NCBI RefSeq assembly: GCF_002428305.1
Contig: NZ_DIVJ01000023.1
Span: 1-64,000, forward strand
Reading direction: 5' to 3'
Length of the DNA: 64,000 bases
Source of the DNA: Flavobacterium sp. UBA6135
GTDB taxonomy: Bacteria > Bacteroidota > Bacteroidia > Flavobacteriales > Flavobacteriaceae
Made by a program: the position numbers and the translations under genes. Positions 34,077-41,763 of this stretch are shown here, one piece after another. The notes below the pieces were generated by a model. It saw only the letters and a program-made list of their open reading frames with translations. It did no database searches and was not told the origin of the DNA. The stretch's first letter is position 1. Every line of letters begins with the position of its first letter.

Positions 34077-35177
34077 TTAATTAAAAACTGATTCTTTTAA
34101 CTTGATTTTTTCGGCAATTTTGAGAATATCATTCAAAACACCTCTGGCTGTGACTTGTTTTCCGGCACCGGCACCTTGAATGACGATTGGGATTTCGCCA
34201 TAGGATTTTGTGTAAATTTCGATGAGATTATCGGCTCCTTTGAGTTGTCCGAGGGCTGAATTTATTGGTGTTGAAATGAGTTTGACTTCGAGTTTTTGGT
34301 TGACAACATCGAGGTCGCCAACATAACGAAGTACGTGATTTTCGGATTGGGTAATTTTGGCGATTTCATAAGGTTTATCGAGCAATTGTTTATTGGAAGC
34401 GTATTCCGCTTTGGAATTTTCATCGTTTAAATCGGGCAATAAAAGTGATGAAATTTGCACGTCTGAAAACTCTTTTTGAATGCCGATTTCTCTGGCTAAG
34501 ATGAGTAATTTTCGGGCGACATCATTACCTGAAAGATCTTCTCGGGAATCGGGTTCGGTGTAACCGGATTTTTCGGCTTCTTTTAAAATGGATGAAAAAG
34601 TGGTGTTTTCGTTACCAAATCGGTTGAAAATATAGCTTAACGAACCTGAAAAAACGCCTCTTATTTTAGTGATTTTTTCGCCGGAAAGATGTAGTTCATT
34701 GATAGTTTGAACGACGGGCAATCCGGCACCTACATTGGTTTCGTAAAGAAAAGCTTGATCGAATTTTTGAAGGTTTCGACGTAACTCTTTGTAAAAATCG
34801 GAATGTAACGTATTGGCTTTTTTATTGGCTGCGACGATGCTGAAACCGTTTTGAATGAGCGGAATGTAGAATTTAATCAACTCTTCGCTGGCAGTGGCAT
34901 CGACAGCGATGAGATTTTCGAGGTTATTGGATTGTACATATTCGACAATATCTTCAATGGAATAAGGAAAAGCGGCTTGTTGAAAATTGGCTTCCCATTG
35001 GTTTTTGATACCTTCTTTTTCGAAAAATGCGACAGTTGAATTGGTTATGATGGGAAATCGTAAATCGATATTTCTTTTTTCGAGAAAAAATTGTTGGCTT
35101 TCTAAAACTTGATTGATGAGCGTGCTTCCTACGTTTCCGATTCCGAAGAGGATAACATTGATTCTAAGCGTTGACAT
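34077..35177 (-). CDS. hom: Homoserine dehydrogenase
   Basis: A 366-residue NAD(P)-dependent enzyme reducing aspartate semialdehyde to homoserine. Rossmann motif FGIGNVGSTLINQ at residues 11-22; VAANKKANTLHSD near 137; ETNVGAGLPVVQTINELHLSGEKITKIRGVFSGSLSYIFNRF, the substrate-binding core, near 167; GYTEPDSREDLSGNDVARKLLILAREIG near 212. It lacks an ACT domain and aspartokinase, resembling the dehydrogenase half of ThrA. Its start lies inside metX (14-base overlap), so it is coupled to homoserine acylation for methionine. Confidence 0.92.
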   Translation of the reverse strand: MSTLRINVILFGIGNVGSTLINQVLESQQFFLEKRNIDLRFPIITNSTVAFFEKEGIKNQWEANFQQAAFPYSIEDIVEYVQSNNLENLIAVDATASEELIKFYIPLIQNGFSIVAANKKANTLHSDFYKELRRNLQKFDQAFLYETNVGAGLPVVQTINELHLSGEKITKIRGVFSGSLSYIFNRFGNENTTFSSILKEAEKSGYTEPDSREDLSGNDVARKLLILAREIGIQKEFSDVQISSLLLPDLNDENSKAEYASNKQLLDKPYEIAKITQSENHVLRYVGDLDVVNQKLEVKLISTPINSALGQLKGADNLIEIYTKSYGEIPIVIQGAGAGKQVTARGVLNDILKIAEKIKLKESVFN

Positions 35178-36156
35178 ATTTTTGCGTGTTTTGAGTGTTG
35201 AAAATGGGTGATAAAAAAGTAGCTAATTGATTGAATTCAATTAAAAAAGCATCGTGACCGTGGATGGATTGAATTTCGTGATAGAAAACATTTTCTTTTA
35301 TTTTTTTTAGGTTTTGATAGGTTTCACGATTTTCTTCGGCGATGAAAAAATAATCGGCATCTACAGAAACAATGTGAATGTTGGCTTGAATTTGACTTGC
35401 GACTGTTACAAAATCTTTTCTGTTTTTGGTAATATCATTCGTTTTTAGCAGATGATTCATTAATTTATAGGATGATAATCGAAAGCGATTTTTTAGTTTG
35501 GAACCGTGATTTGTTAACCAATTTTCAACTTCAAAAACGTTCTGTTGTTTGCGTTGAAAACGTTGATTGATGGACTGAGGTGTTCGATAGAGCAACATCG
35601 CGTGCAAACGAGCATCGGCAATTGGATCATCGGAATTATTGAGAATTTTGTCTTGAATGAGCACGTTGGCAATCACCCAATCAGTTGCTTTCCAATCGGT
35701 TGCAATTGGAATTAGGTTTTTAATTTTGGTGGGATGTTGAGCGGCCATTTCCCAAGCGATTGCACCACCTAAACTTCCGCCGATAACAGTGAAAAGTTCA
35801 TCGATATTGAGATGAAATAATCCTTCCCAAAAAATTCTTGCGACATCACGAATGGTAAAATCTTTGTAATCTGAAATTAAATTTCCAAAAACATTATCAT
35901 ATCCGTTTCCGGGGATATTGAAAGCGATGATTGTGAAATAATTGGTATCAATGGTTTTATTTTCACCAATTAAATCGTTCCACCAACCGTTTTCACCTGT
36001 GATGGTTGAGTTTCCGGTTAAGGCGTGATTCACCAAAACTACGGGAGCATAACCGACGGGTTGTCCGAAGGTTTCGAAATACAACGGAATATAGGGTCTG
36101 ACTTTTCCAATTTCTAAATTGAAATTAAATAATTCGATTTTTTTTAAGTTTTTCAT
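35164..36156 (-). CDS. metX: Homoserine O-acetyltransferase
   Basis: A 330-residue alpha/beta hydrolase-fold transferase. The nucleophile elbow is GGSLGGAIAWEM near residue 122, DGNDNVFGN-like NGYDNVFGNLISDYKDFTIRDV lies near 83, and the late histidine is in IQSIHGHDAFLIEF near 308. ATG 36156 (MKNLKKIELFNF) is chosen, since the upstream codons are not conserved in type. It precedes hom with a 14-base overlap. It follows an OsmC gene and metY in one run. Confidence 0.9.
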   Translation of the reverse strand: MKNLKKIELFNFNLEIGKVRPYIPLYFETFGQPVGYAPVVLVNHALTGNSTITGENGWWNDLIGENKTIDTNYFTIIAFNIPGNGYDNVFGNLISDYKDFTIRDVARIFWEGLFHLNIDELFTVIGGSLGGAIAWEMAAQHPTKIKNLIPIATDWKATDWVIANVLIQDKILNNSDDPIADARLHAMLLYRTPQSINQRFQRKQQNVFEVENWLTNHGSKLKNRFRLSSYKLMNHLLKTNDITKNRKDFVTVASQIQANIHIVSVDADYFFIAEENRETYQNLKKIKENVFYHEIQSIHGHDAFLIEFNQLATFLSPIFNTQNTQKYVNA

Positions 36157-36257
36157 ATCACTTTTTCTCGCTTTTTTTAAAAACTGTCTTTTTTCAAACG
36201 TGGAAAAAAGACAGCTTTGAACAAACAAACAAAACCTATACAAACATAAAAGTTGTA

Positions 36258-36716
36258 TTATGCTGCTTCTGTGGTTGAGAATTCTTTTAATAAAGTCAGC
36301 TCAACCGGAGTGGGATTAATCAGATTATCTTGAATGGGACAACGGTTTTCAACGGCTTCAATCCACGATTTTAATTCTTCCAAAGTGGCATCCGAAGTAG
36401 GTTTAACCACGACTTGAATTGATTTGAATCCGGCTCTTTCATAGCTAATTTTTCCCTGGTATTTGTCTAAACTAAGGGTTCCGGATACTTCAACTTGAAG
36501 TGATTTTAAATTTATTCCTTGTTCTATTGCTACTAATTTTCCAACGGCATTAATGCATCCGGCATAACCGGCGAGCAAATACTCGAGTGGACTTGGCCCT
36601 TCTAATTCAGGAAAATTTTCATTTTTGCTGATTCTCACATCAAAATTTTGTGCTTTTACAACAAATTGATTATTGGCTTTGGCATAGCCTAAAACGTTTA
36701 CTATTTTCTGACTCAT
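36258..36716 (-). CDS. OsmC-family protein within the methionine operon
   Basis: A 152-residue OsmC/Ohr-fold protein. Two cysteines typical of the peroxidatic pair are in YAGCINAVG near residue 54 and VENRCPIQDNL near 130. The family reduces organic peroxides or hydroperoxy lipids. It is 2 bases from metY and within the same run as metX and hom, so it is presumably co-regulated with sulfur amino-acid synthesis. Whether it acts on sulfane or persulfide species there is unknown. Confidence 0.85.
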   Translation of the reverse strand: MSQKIVNVLGYAKANNQFVVKAQNFDVRISKNENFPELEGPSPLEYLLAGYAGCINAVGKLVAIEQGINLKSLQVEVSGTLSLDKYQGKISYERAGFKSIQVVVKPTSDATLEELKSWIEAVENRCPIQDNLINPTPVELTLLKEFSTTEAA

Positions 36717-36718
36717 GA

Positions 36719-38011
36719 TTAAGTTAATTGAGGGGTTTTTATGGTTTGAAATACGGCTTTTAGATCGGCTTTTAAATCTTCGATGTCTTCTAATCCGACG
36801 GAAAGACGAATTAAATCTTTGGTAACGCCGGTTGCTTCTTGATCGGCATCAGACAATTGTTGGTGCGTGGTGCTTGCCGGATGAATAATCAATGATTTTG
36901 TGTCTCCGATATTAGCCAAAAGCGAGAACAATTTGGTTTCATCGGCTACTTTTTTAGCTGCTTCAAATCCGCCTTTGAGTCCGAATGTGACGATACCGCT
37001 TTTTCCTTCAGGTAAATATTCATCGGCTAATACTTTGTATTTTGAAGTTTCTAAACCGGGATAATTTACCCAAGCCACTTGTTCTTGGCTTTGCAACCAT
37101 TGGGCTAAAGCCAATGCATTTTCGCTGTGTTTTTTAATTCGGATTTCTAAGGTTTCCAATCCTTGAATGGTTTGAAAGGCGTTGAACGGACTTAATGCCG
37201 CACCGAAATCGCGAAGACCTTCGATTCGAACTTTAGCGATAAACGAGGCTGCTCCAATAACTTCATAATATTTTAATCCGTGATAACCGGCAGAAGGTTC
37301 TGTAAATTCAGGGAATTTTCCGTTGCTCCATTCAAAATTTCCGGCATCTATGATGGCTCCTCCCAACGATGTTCCGTTTCCGGTAATGTATTTGGTTAAG
37401 GAATGAATGACAATGTCTGCACCGTGTTGAATTGGGTTTAGCAAAAAGGGTGTTGCCACTGTATTATCCACAATAAAAGGAACTTTGAAGGCTTTCGCTT
37501 CTTTTGAAATGGCTTTTAAATCGAGTACATCTAATTTTGGATTTCCGAGACTTTCTACAAAATAAGCTCTGGTATTTTCTTGTGAAGCTTTGGTGAAATT
37601 TTCAGGATTGGATGGATCCACGAATGTGGTGGTAATGCCTAATCTTGGCAAGGTTACACTCAATAAATTATAGGTTCCGCCATACAAACTGTTGGAAGCA
37701 ACGATGTGATCACCAGCTTTTAACAATGTTAAAAAAGTTGTAGCAATAGCGGCAGTTCCTGATGCAGTGACTACCGCTCCTATTCCACCTTCGAGAGTTG
37801 CTAAGCGTTGTTCTAAAATGTCGTTGGTTGGGTTGTTTAGTCGGGTGTAGATAAAACCGGCTTCGGCTAAACCAAAAAGATTGGCTGCATGTTGCGAGTT
37901 ATTAAATACATACGAAGTTGTTTGATAAATTGGGACAGCTCTTGTTCCTGCGTTTTGGGTTACATCGTGTCCTGCGTGTAAGGCATTGGTTGAGAATTTT
38001 TGTGTGCTCAT
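36719..38011 (-). CDS. metY: O-acetylhomoserine sulfhydrylase / aminocarboxypropyltransferase
   Basis: A 430-residue Cys/Met-metabolism PLP enzyme forming homocysteine from O-acetylhomoserine and sulfide. The PLP lysine is in HSLTKYITGNGTSLGG near residue 204; PIYQTTSYVFNN, YTRLNNPTNDILEQRLATLEGG and VVTASGTAAI are typical N-terminal segments; the C-terminal IHPASTTHQQLSDADQEATGV is the family's active-site tail. It is the first gene of the metY-osmC-metX-hom run and lies behind two leader-peptide attenuators. Confidence 0.93.
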   Translation of the reverse strand: MSTQKFSTNALHAGHDVTQNAGTRAVPIYQTTSYVFNNSQHAANLFGLAEAGFIYTRLNNPTNDILEQRLATLEGGIGAVVTASGTAAIATTFLTLLKAGDHIVASNSLYGGTYNLLSVTLPRLGITTTFVDPSNPENFTKASQENTRAYFVESLGNPKLDVLDLKAISKEAKAFKVPFIVDNTVATPFLLNPIQHGADIVIHSLTKYITGNGTSLGGAIIDAGNFEWSNGKFPEFTEPSAGYHGLKYYEVIGAASFIAKVRIEGLRDFGAALSPFNAFQTIQGLETLEIRIKKHSENALALAQWLQSQEQVAWVNYPGLETSKYKVLADEYLPEGKSGIVTFGLKGGFEAAKKVADETKLFSLLANIGDTKSLIIHPASTTHQQLSDADQEATGVTKDLIRLSVGLEDIEDLKADLKAVFQTIKTPQLT

Positions 38012-38017
38012 GATTTC

Positions 38018-38062
38018 AAGTATTAAGATTAAAGTATTAAATATTAAGATTTTTAGATTTTT
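38018..38062. repeat. AGTATTAAGATTAA tandem satellite
   Basis: Imperfect units AGTATTAAGATTAAAGTATT between the attenuator terminator and the metY ATG, on the leader RNA. Confidence 0.45.
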
Positions 38063-38066
38063 GTAT

Positions 38067-38105
38067 AAAAAAAAGTCCTTTTGAATGGCTTACCAAAAGG
38101 ACTTT
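38067..38105 (-). terminator. Attenuator terminator 2 (before metY)
   Basis: A 12-base perfect stem CAAAAGGACTTT/AAAGTCCTTTTG around a 10-base loop, with a run of eight T on the minus strand. It lies between leader peptide 2 and metY. Confidence 0.85.
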
Positions 38106-38125
38106 AAAACAAGTGTATAACTAGA

Positions 38126-38218
38126 TTATATCTTTCGCTTTTGGCAATGAGGAATCATCATGCAACAACAGATGTGCATCATCATACGGTTCATTATAAT
38201 TTTATTTGTAGTGTTCAT
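38126..38218 (-). CDS. Met/Cys-rich leader peptide 2 (metY)
   Basis: A 30-codon frame from ATG 38218 to TAA 38126, with MNRMMMHICCCMM at codons 9-21 and a further Cys. It contains seven Met codons in total and four Cys in 30. The chance of this cluster in a short frame directly before a terminator and a methionine-synthesis gene is low. Stalling on scarce Met-tRNA or Cys-tRNA would be expected to disturb the downstream terminator. Translation is inferred. Confidence 0.78.
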   Translation of the reverse strand: MNTTNKIIMNRMMMHICCCMMIPHCQKRKI

Positions 38219-38228
38219 TTTTTAAAAA

Positions 38229-38261
38229 GTTGCTGAGTTACTGAGGTTCTGAGTTGCTGAG
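38229..38261. repeat. CTGAG heptad satellite, copy 4
   Basis: TTGCTGAGTTACTGAGG, TTCTGAG and TTGCTGAG units separate the two attenuators. Confidence 0.6.
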
Positions 38262-38272
38262 AATTTTTATAT

Positions 38273-38302
38273 AAAAAAAACCTCTGCTTTTTGGCAGAGG
38301 TT
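38273..38302 (-). terminator. Attenuator terminator 1
   Basis: Arms AACCTCTGC/GCAGAGGTT enclose six bases, followed by eight T on the minus strand. It lies after leader peptide 1 and before leader peptide 2. Confidence 0.85.
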
Positions 38303-38332
38303 CAATTGTGTTTATTTTAAAAAATTTAAAAT

Positions 38333-38404
38333 TTATGCAATAGGTTTCCTCTGCGGAGCTTTCCACATCATACGACAACACATATTGCAAATTGTAAATT
38401 TCAT
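38333..38404 (-). CDS. Met/Cys-rich leader peptide 1
   Basis: A 23-codon frame from ATG 38404 to TAA 38333, with CNMCCRMMW at codons 6-14 (three Cys, three Met and one Trp), followed by KAPQRKPIA. A shorter version from the internal ATG at 38383 keeps the same tail. A TAAATTTG (TAnnTTTG) is 20 bases upstream at 38424-38431. Its terminator is at 38273-38302. Confidence 0.72.
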   Translation of the reverse strand: MKFTICNMCCRMMWKAPQRKPIA

Positions 38405-38544
38405 TATTCAGATTTTGATTTGGCAAATTTAGAAACATTTTCTAAATAAAAAAATAATTTAGATTAATTTTCTAAATTTTATTATTTTAAAACAATTTAA
38501 TAGATTTTTATTCTAATTATTTTAAAAATTACGGAAAAATAAAT

Positions 38545-38579
38545 TAAAAAAAATCCGGAACTAAGTCCGGATTTTTTTT
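38545..38579 (-). terminator. Intrinsic terminator
   Basis: AAATCCGGA (38551-38559) and TCCGGATTT (38566-38574), T run on the minus strand, after the T9SS protein gene. Confidence 0.8.
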
Positions 38580-38593
38580 ATGTAAGAATGTAA

Positions 38594-40153
38594 TTAATTT
38601 TTAATAATTTTAGTTGTTCCAGAACCATTGTCAGAATAAATAGTAACAAAATACATTCCAGAATTTAATTCCGAAATTGAAAGCTGTGCTTCCATTACGC
38701 TATTAAATGACACTTCTTTAATAACAGATCCTTTAATATCGGTAAGTATTACTTTATTTATTACAGAATTAGAAATAGCCTTTAAAACAAAAAAATCGGT
38801 TGTTGGATTTGGGTAAAGTGTGAAATTTGAATCAACAAATTCATTAACAGACAAAACAGAAGTTAAGTTAAACGTATCCAACCCCAATGAAACTGCTCCA
38901 GCTGCACCTGGAGTAAAATGATGAAAACCAAAATAATGAACTCCCGTAGTTGTAGGCGTATAGCTTACAGTATATTGAGTCCAGGCTATATTTGAAATAG
39001 TACTTGATGTCCATAATGTATTTGATTGTGCAGCAATTGTCGCCTCATTACCAACAGTCATTTTAATACTTTGCGGATTAACTGCTCCAAAATTTCTTAA
39101 ATAAAAAGTTATTGTATTAGTTGAATTAGCTTCTAAATAAATAGGTTTTGAAAACAACCATCTATTTGTAGGAGTACCTACAACTGTACTGCTATTTGAA
39201 AATACCATTTGAGAACCTGCTTGAGGGTTTCCTGCAGTAGCATTTGTTGACCAAGCCCCAGACCAACCATCTGCTCTATAACCTCCATCAACAGTATCAA
39301 ATCCGTATGAATACGAAGGTGCTCCAGCAACTGCAGTGAATAATGAATAAGGGCCAACCCAAGCACCTGTAGTTGCACCATTTTTACTTCTAACAAAATA
39401 TTGATATCTTGAATTTGCTGTTAGACTTGTAACAGAATGAGATGTTCCTGTAACAGATCCTGACACAGAAGGTGTATGACCTGGTGCACCCCAAGAATAA
39501 TCATATTCTGTAATCCCTGTTGCTGCAGTCCAATTAAAAGTACCGCTTGTTAAAGTTATATTAGAGTTGGTCATTAATCTTCCAGGTGCAGGGCAAGTTC
39601 CACTTGTTACATAAACATTATCAATCCCCAAAAGAAACATATCATTTGAAAAATTTTGAAATGCAATATAAACATTTTGTCCGGCAAAAGAAGAAAGATC
39701 TAGACTTCTATTTGTCCATGTAGTATTTTCTCCAGTAGTTGTTCCATTTCCAATTGTTAAAAGAGGGGTAGTGAAATTTGCAGGAGTATTTCCACTAGTA
39801 GAAACATAAACTCTATATGCATCAGGATAAGTAGCATCATAAGCTCGAGCATGCCAATACAAAGTTGATGTTCCTGCAGGAATAGAGATTTGTGGGCTTA
39901 CCATCCAGTCATTAGCAATTCCTGCTGGAGTATAATAAGAATTACTCATAGCAATATTATTGTCAAATTCTTCTGGTGTTTGTACCCATGCCGCATTTAC
40001 AAAATTTACAGATGCATTAGGAACTAAATTATCTTGATTATACAATGTCCATTGTGACAATGGTCCGTTTACAGTTTCAAAACCAGATTGAAAAACCTGA
40101 GAACTTGAAAGCATTGGAATGCAAATTAGACTAAAAAGTAATAATTTTTTCAT
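38594..40153 (-). CDS. T9SS type A sorting-domain secreted protein
   Basis: A 519-residue secreted protein. Signal peptide MKKLLLFSLICIPMLSSSQ. Two jelly-roll modules resembling the choice-of-anchor type (FQSGFETVNGPLSQWTLYNQD near residue 20 and SYGFDTVDGGYRADGWSG near 280) flank a fibronectin type III domain at about 195-275 (SPSVSGSVTG...YFVRSKNG). The C-terminal domain FTLYPNPTTDFFVLK...YFVTIYSDNG targets it to the type IX secretion system. The molecule looks like an adhesin or a surface binding protein. No catalytic motif is seen. Confidence 0.85.
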   Translation of the reverse strand: MKKLLLFSLICIPMLSSSQVFQSGFETVNGPLSQWTLYNQDNLVPNASVNFVNAAWVQTPEEFDNNIAMSNSYYTPAGIANDWMVSPQISIPAGTSTLYWHARAYDATYPDAYRVYVSTSGNTPANFTTPLLTIGNGTTTGENTTWTNRSLDLSSFAGQNVYIAFQNFSNDMFLLGIDNVYVTSGTCPAPGRLMTNSNITLTSGTFNWTAATGITEYDYSWGAPGHTPSVSGSVTGTSHSVTSLTANSRYQYFVRSKNGATTGAWVGPYSLFTAVAGAPSYSYGFDTVDGGYRADGWSGAWSTNATAGNPQAGSQMVFSNSSTVVGTPTNRWLFSKPIYLEANSTNTITFYLRNFGAVNPQSIKMTVGNEATIAAQSNTLWTSSTISNIAWTQYTVSYTPTTTGVHYFGFHHFTPGAAGAVSLGLDTFNLTSVLSVNEFVDSNFTLYPNPTTDFFVLKAISNSVINKVILTDIKGSVIKEVSFNSVMEAQLSISELNSGMYFVTIYSDNGSGTTKIIKN

Positions 40154-40279
40154 AATTGAACGTTTTAAATTGATTGTAAAAATAAATATTTTTTCTCATT
40201 TTGTACGAAAGATGAGAAATATTTTTATGTTAAAAAAACAAAAAAATATTAAAATCATTAAATATTTAATTTGCTTTCA

Positions 40280-40287
40280 TACATTTG
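40280..40287 (+). promoter_or_regulatory. Candidate -7 element of metK
   Basis: TACATTTG matches TAnnTTTG and would start transcription just before the candidate riboswitch at 40300. Confidence 0.45.
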
Positions 40288-40299
40288 CATCCATTAAAA

Positions 40300-40353
40300 A
40301 AGAGGAAAAATTTGTACTGATTGCGACCTCGTAAAAAAAATGCTAAAGCAGAA
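40300..40353 (+). promoter_or_regulatory. Candidate SAM-II-like pseudoknot riboswitch before metK
   Basis: A short P1, GAGG (40302-40305) with CCTC (40327-40330), encloses a loop that contains CTGATTGC. This loop can pair with GCTAAAGCAG (40342-40351) downstream, which carries the conserved GCTAAA element of SAM-II aptamers. The layout (small P1, long A-rich L3, pseudoknot) fits the SAM-II or SAM-II long-loop class. The stems are short, and the same CTAAAG can also form a terminator-like hairpin at 40343-40370, so this call is tentative. Confidence 0.5.
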
Positions 40354-40375
40354 TTCTTCTTTAGTCACTTTTTTT
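40343..40375 (+). terminator. Terminator-like hairpin in the metK leader
   Basis: CTAAAG and CTTTAG pair around CAGAATTCTT, followed by TCACTTTTTTT. It overlaps the pseudoknot strand, so the two structures are exclusive. The hairpin is weak. Confidence 0.35.
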
Positions 40376-40443
40376 CAGTCTAATTTTTCACTTTTAAATA
40401 TTTATTAATCCTGAAGTAATTCAGTAAAATTAAAAAAATAATT

Positions 40444-41694
40444 ATGGCTTATTTATTTACGTCAGAATCAGTAAGTGAAGGACATCCTGACAAAGTAGCC
40501 GATCAAATCAGTGACGCTTTAATTGATAACTTTTTAGCATTTGATCCGGAATCAAAAGTAGCCTGTGAAACTTTAGTTACAACCGGACAAGTGATTCTAG
40601 CAGGTGAAGTTAAATCGAACACCTATTTAGATGTACAGCAAATTGCAAGAGATGTTATTAAAAAAATTGGTTACACCAAAAGTGAATACATGTTCGAGGC
40701 TAATTCGTGTGGTATTTTATCAGCTATTCATGAGCAATCCAGTGACATTAATCAAGGCGTGGACAGAGCAAACAAAGAAGAACAAGGAGCCGGTGATCAA
40801 GGAATGATGTTTGGTTATGCCACAAATGAAACTGAAAACTATATGCCTTTGGCATTAGATTTATCTCATGCAATTTTAATTGAATTAGCTAATTTAAGAA
40901 GAGAAAATAAAGAAATCACCTATTTACGCCCTGATGCAAAATCACAAGTTACTTTAGAATATTCTGATGACAACAAACCGGTTAGAATTGATGCTATTGT
41001 AATTTCAACGCAACACGATGATTTTGGACCTGAAACAGAAATGTTGGCTAAAATTAAAAGTGATTTAGTTGCCATCTTAGTTCCTAGAATTAAAGCAAAA
41101 TACCCACAATATGCTCATTTGTTTAATGACAACATCACCTATCACATCAATCCAACCGGAAAATTTGTAATTGGTGGTCCACATGGTGACACCGGTTTAA
41201 CCGGAAGAAAAATTATTGTGGATACGTATGGTGGAAAAGGAGCTCACGGTGGCGGTGCTTTTTCTGGAAAAGACCCTTCAAAAGTGGATCGTTCTGCGGC
41301 TTATGCTACACGTCATATTGCTAAAAACTTGGTTGCTGCGGGATTATGTGATGAAATATTAGTGCAAGTTTCTTATGCAATTGGAGTTGCAAAACCTACC
41401 TCAATCAATGTCAATACTTATGGTACGGCAAAAGTAAATTTAAAAGACGGCGAAATCAGCAATATAGTTGAAAGCCTTTTTGATATGCGTCCTTACTTTA
41501 TTGAGCAACGTTTGAAATTAAGAAACCCTATCTATAGCGAAACTTCGGCTTATGGCCATATGGGAAGAAAACCGGAAATCGTGACTAAAACATTTACAGC
41601 ACCTGGAGGTTTATCAAAAACCGTTGAAGTGGAATTGTTTACTTGGGAAAAATTAGATTTTGTAGAAAAAGTGAAAACTGCTTTTAGTTTGTAA
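40444..41694 (+). CDS. metK: S-adenosylmethionine synthetase
   Basis: A 416-residue enzyme making SAM from methionine and ATP. Landmarks: SESVSEGHPDKVADQISDALID near residue 6, GAGDQGMMFGYATNET near 113, GGPHGDTGLTGRKIIVDTYGG near 240 and GGGAFSGKDPSKVDRSAAY near 264. Length is slightly above the 380-395 usual in Proteobacteria but normal for Bacteroidota. It stands alone with a leader of about 150 bases. Confidence 0.96.
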   Translation: MAYLFTSESVSEGHPDKVADQISDALIDNFLAFDPESKVACETLVTTGQVILAGEVKSNTYLDVQQIARDVIKKIGYTKSEYMFEANSCGILSAIHEQSSDINQGVDRANKEEQGAGDQGMMFGYATNETENYMPLALDLSHAILIELANLRRENKEITYLRPDAKSQVTLEYSDDNKPVRIDAIVISTQHDDFGPETEMLAKIKSDLVAILVPRIKAKYPQYAHLFNDNITYHINPTGKFVIGGPHGDTGLTGRKIIVDTYGGKGAHGGGAFSGKDPSKVDRSAAYATRHIAKNLVAAGLCDEILVQVSYAIGVAKPTSINVNTYGTAKVNLKDGEISNIVESLFDMRPYFIEQRLKLRNPIYSETSAYGHMGRKPEIVTKTFTAPGGLSKTVEVELFTWEKLDFVEKVKTAFSL

Positions 41695-41710
41695 AAACGG
41701 TATATTCAAA

Positions 41711-41747
41711 ACAAAAAAACATCCTTTAATTGGATGTTTTTTTGTTT
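41711..41747. terminator. Bidirectional terminator
   Basis: AAAAACATCC (41715-41724) and GGATGTTTTT (41732-41741) with A and T runs on both sides, between convergent metK and the outer-membrane gene. Confidence 0.85.
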
Positions 41748-41763
41748 ATGAACTGAATTGAAA

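Noticed and set aside
36157..36243. Upstream extension of metX
   Set aside because: The extra 29 residues do not fit the family start; ATG 36156 matches.
38238..38438. Minus-strand frame of 66 codons upstream of metY
   Set aside because: It overlaps leader peptide 1 and its terminator in another frame; the leader reading explains the sequence better.
40119..40334. Plus-strand frame of 71 codons before metK
   Set aside because: It begins in the opposite-strand T9SS gene and spans the promoter and candidate riboswitch; composition is A/T-rich without protein character.
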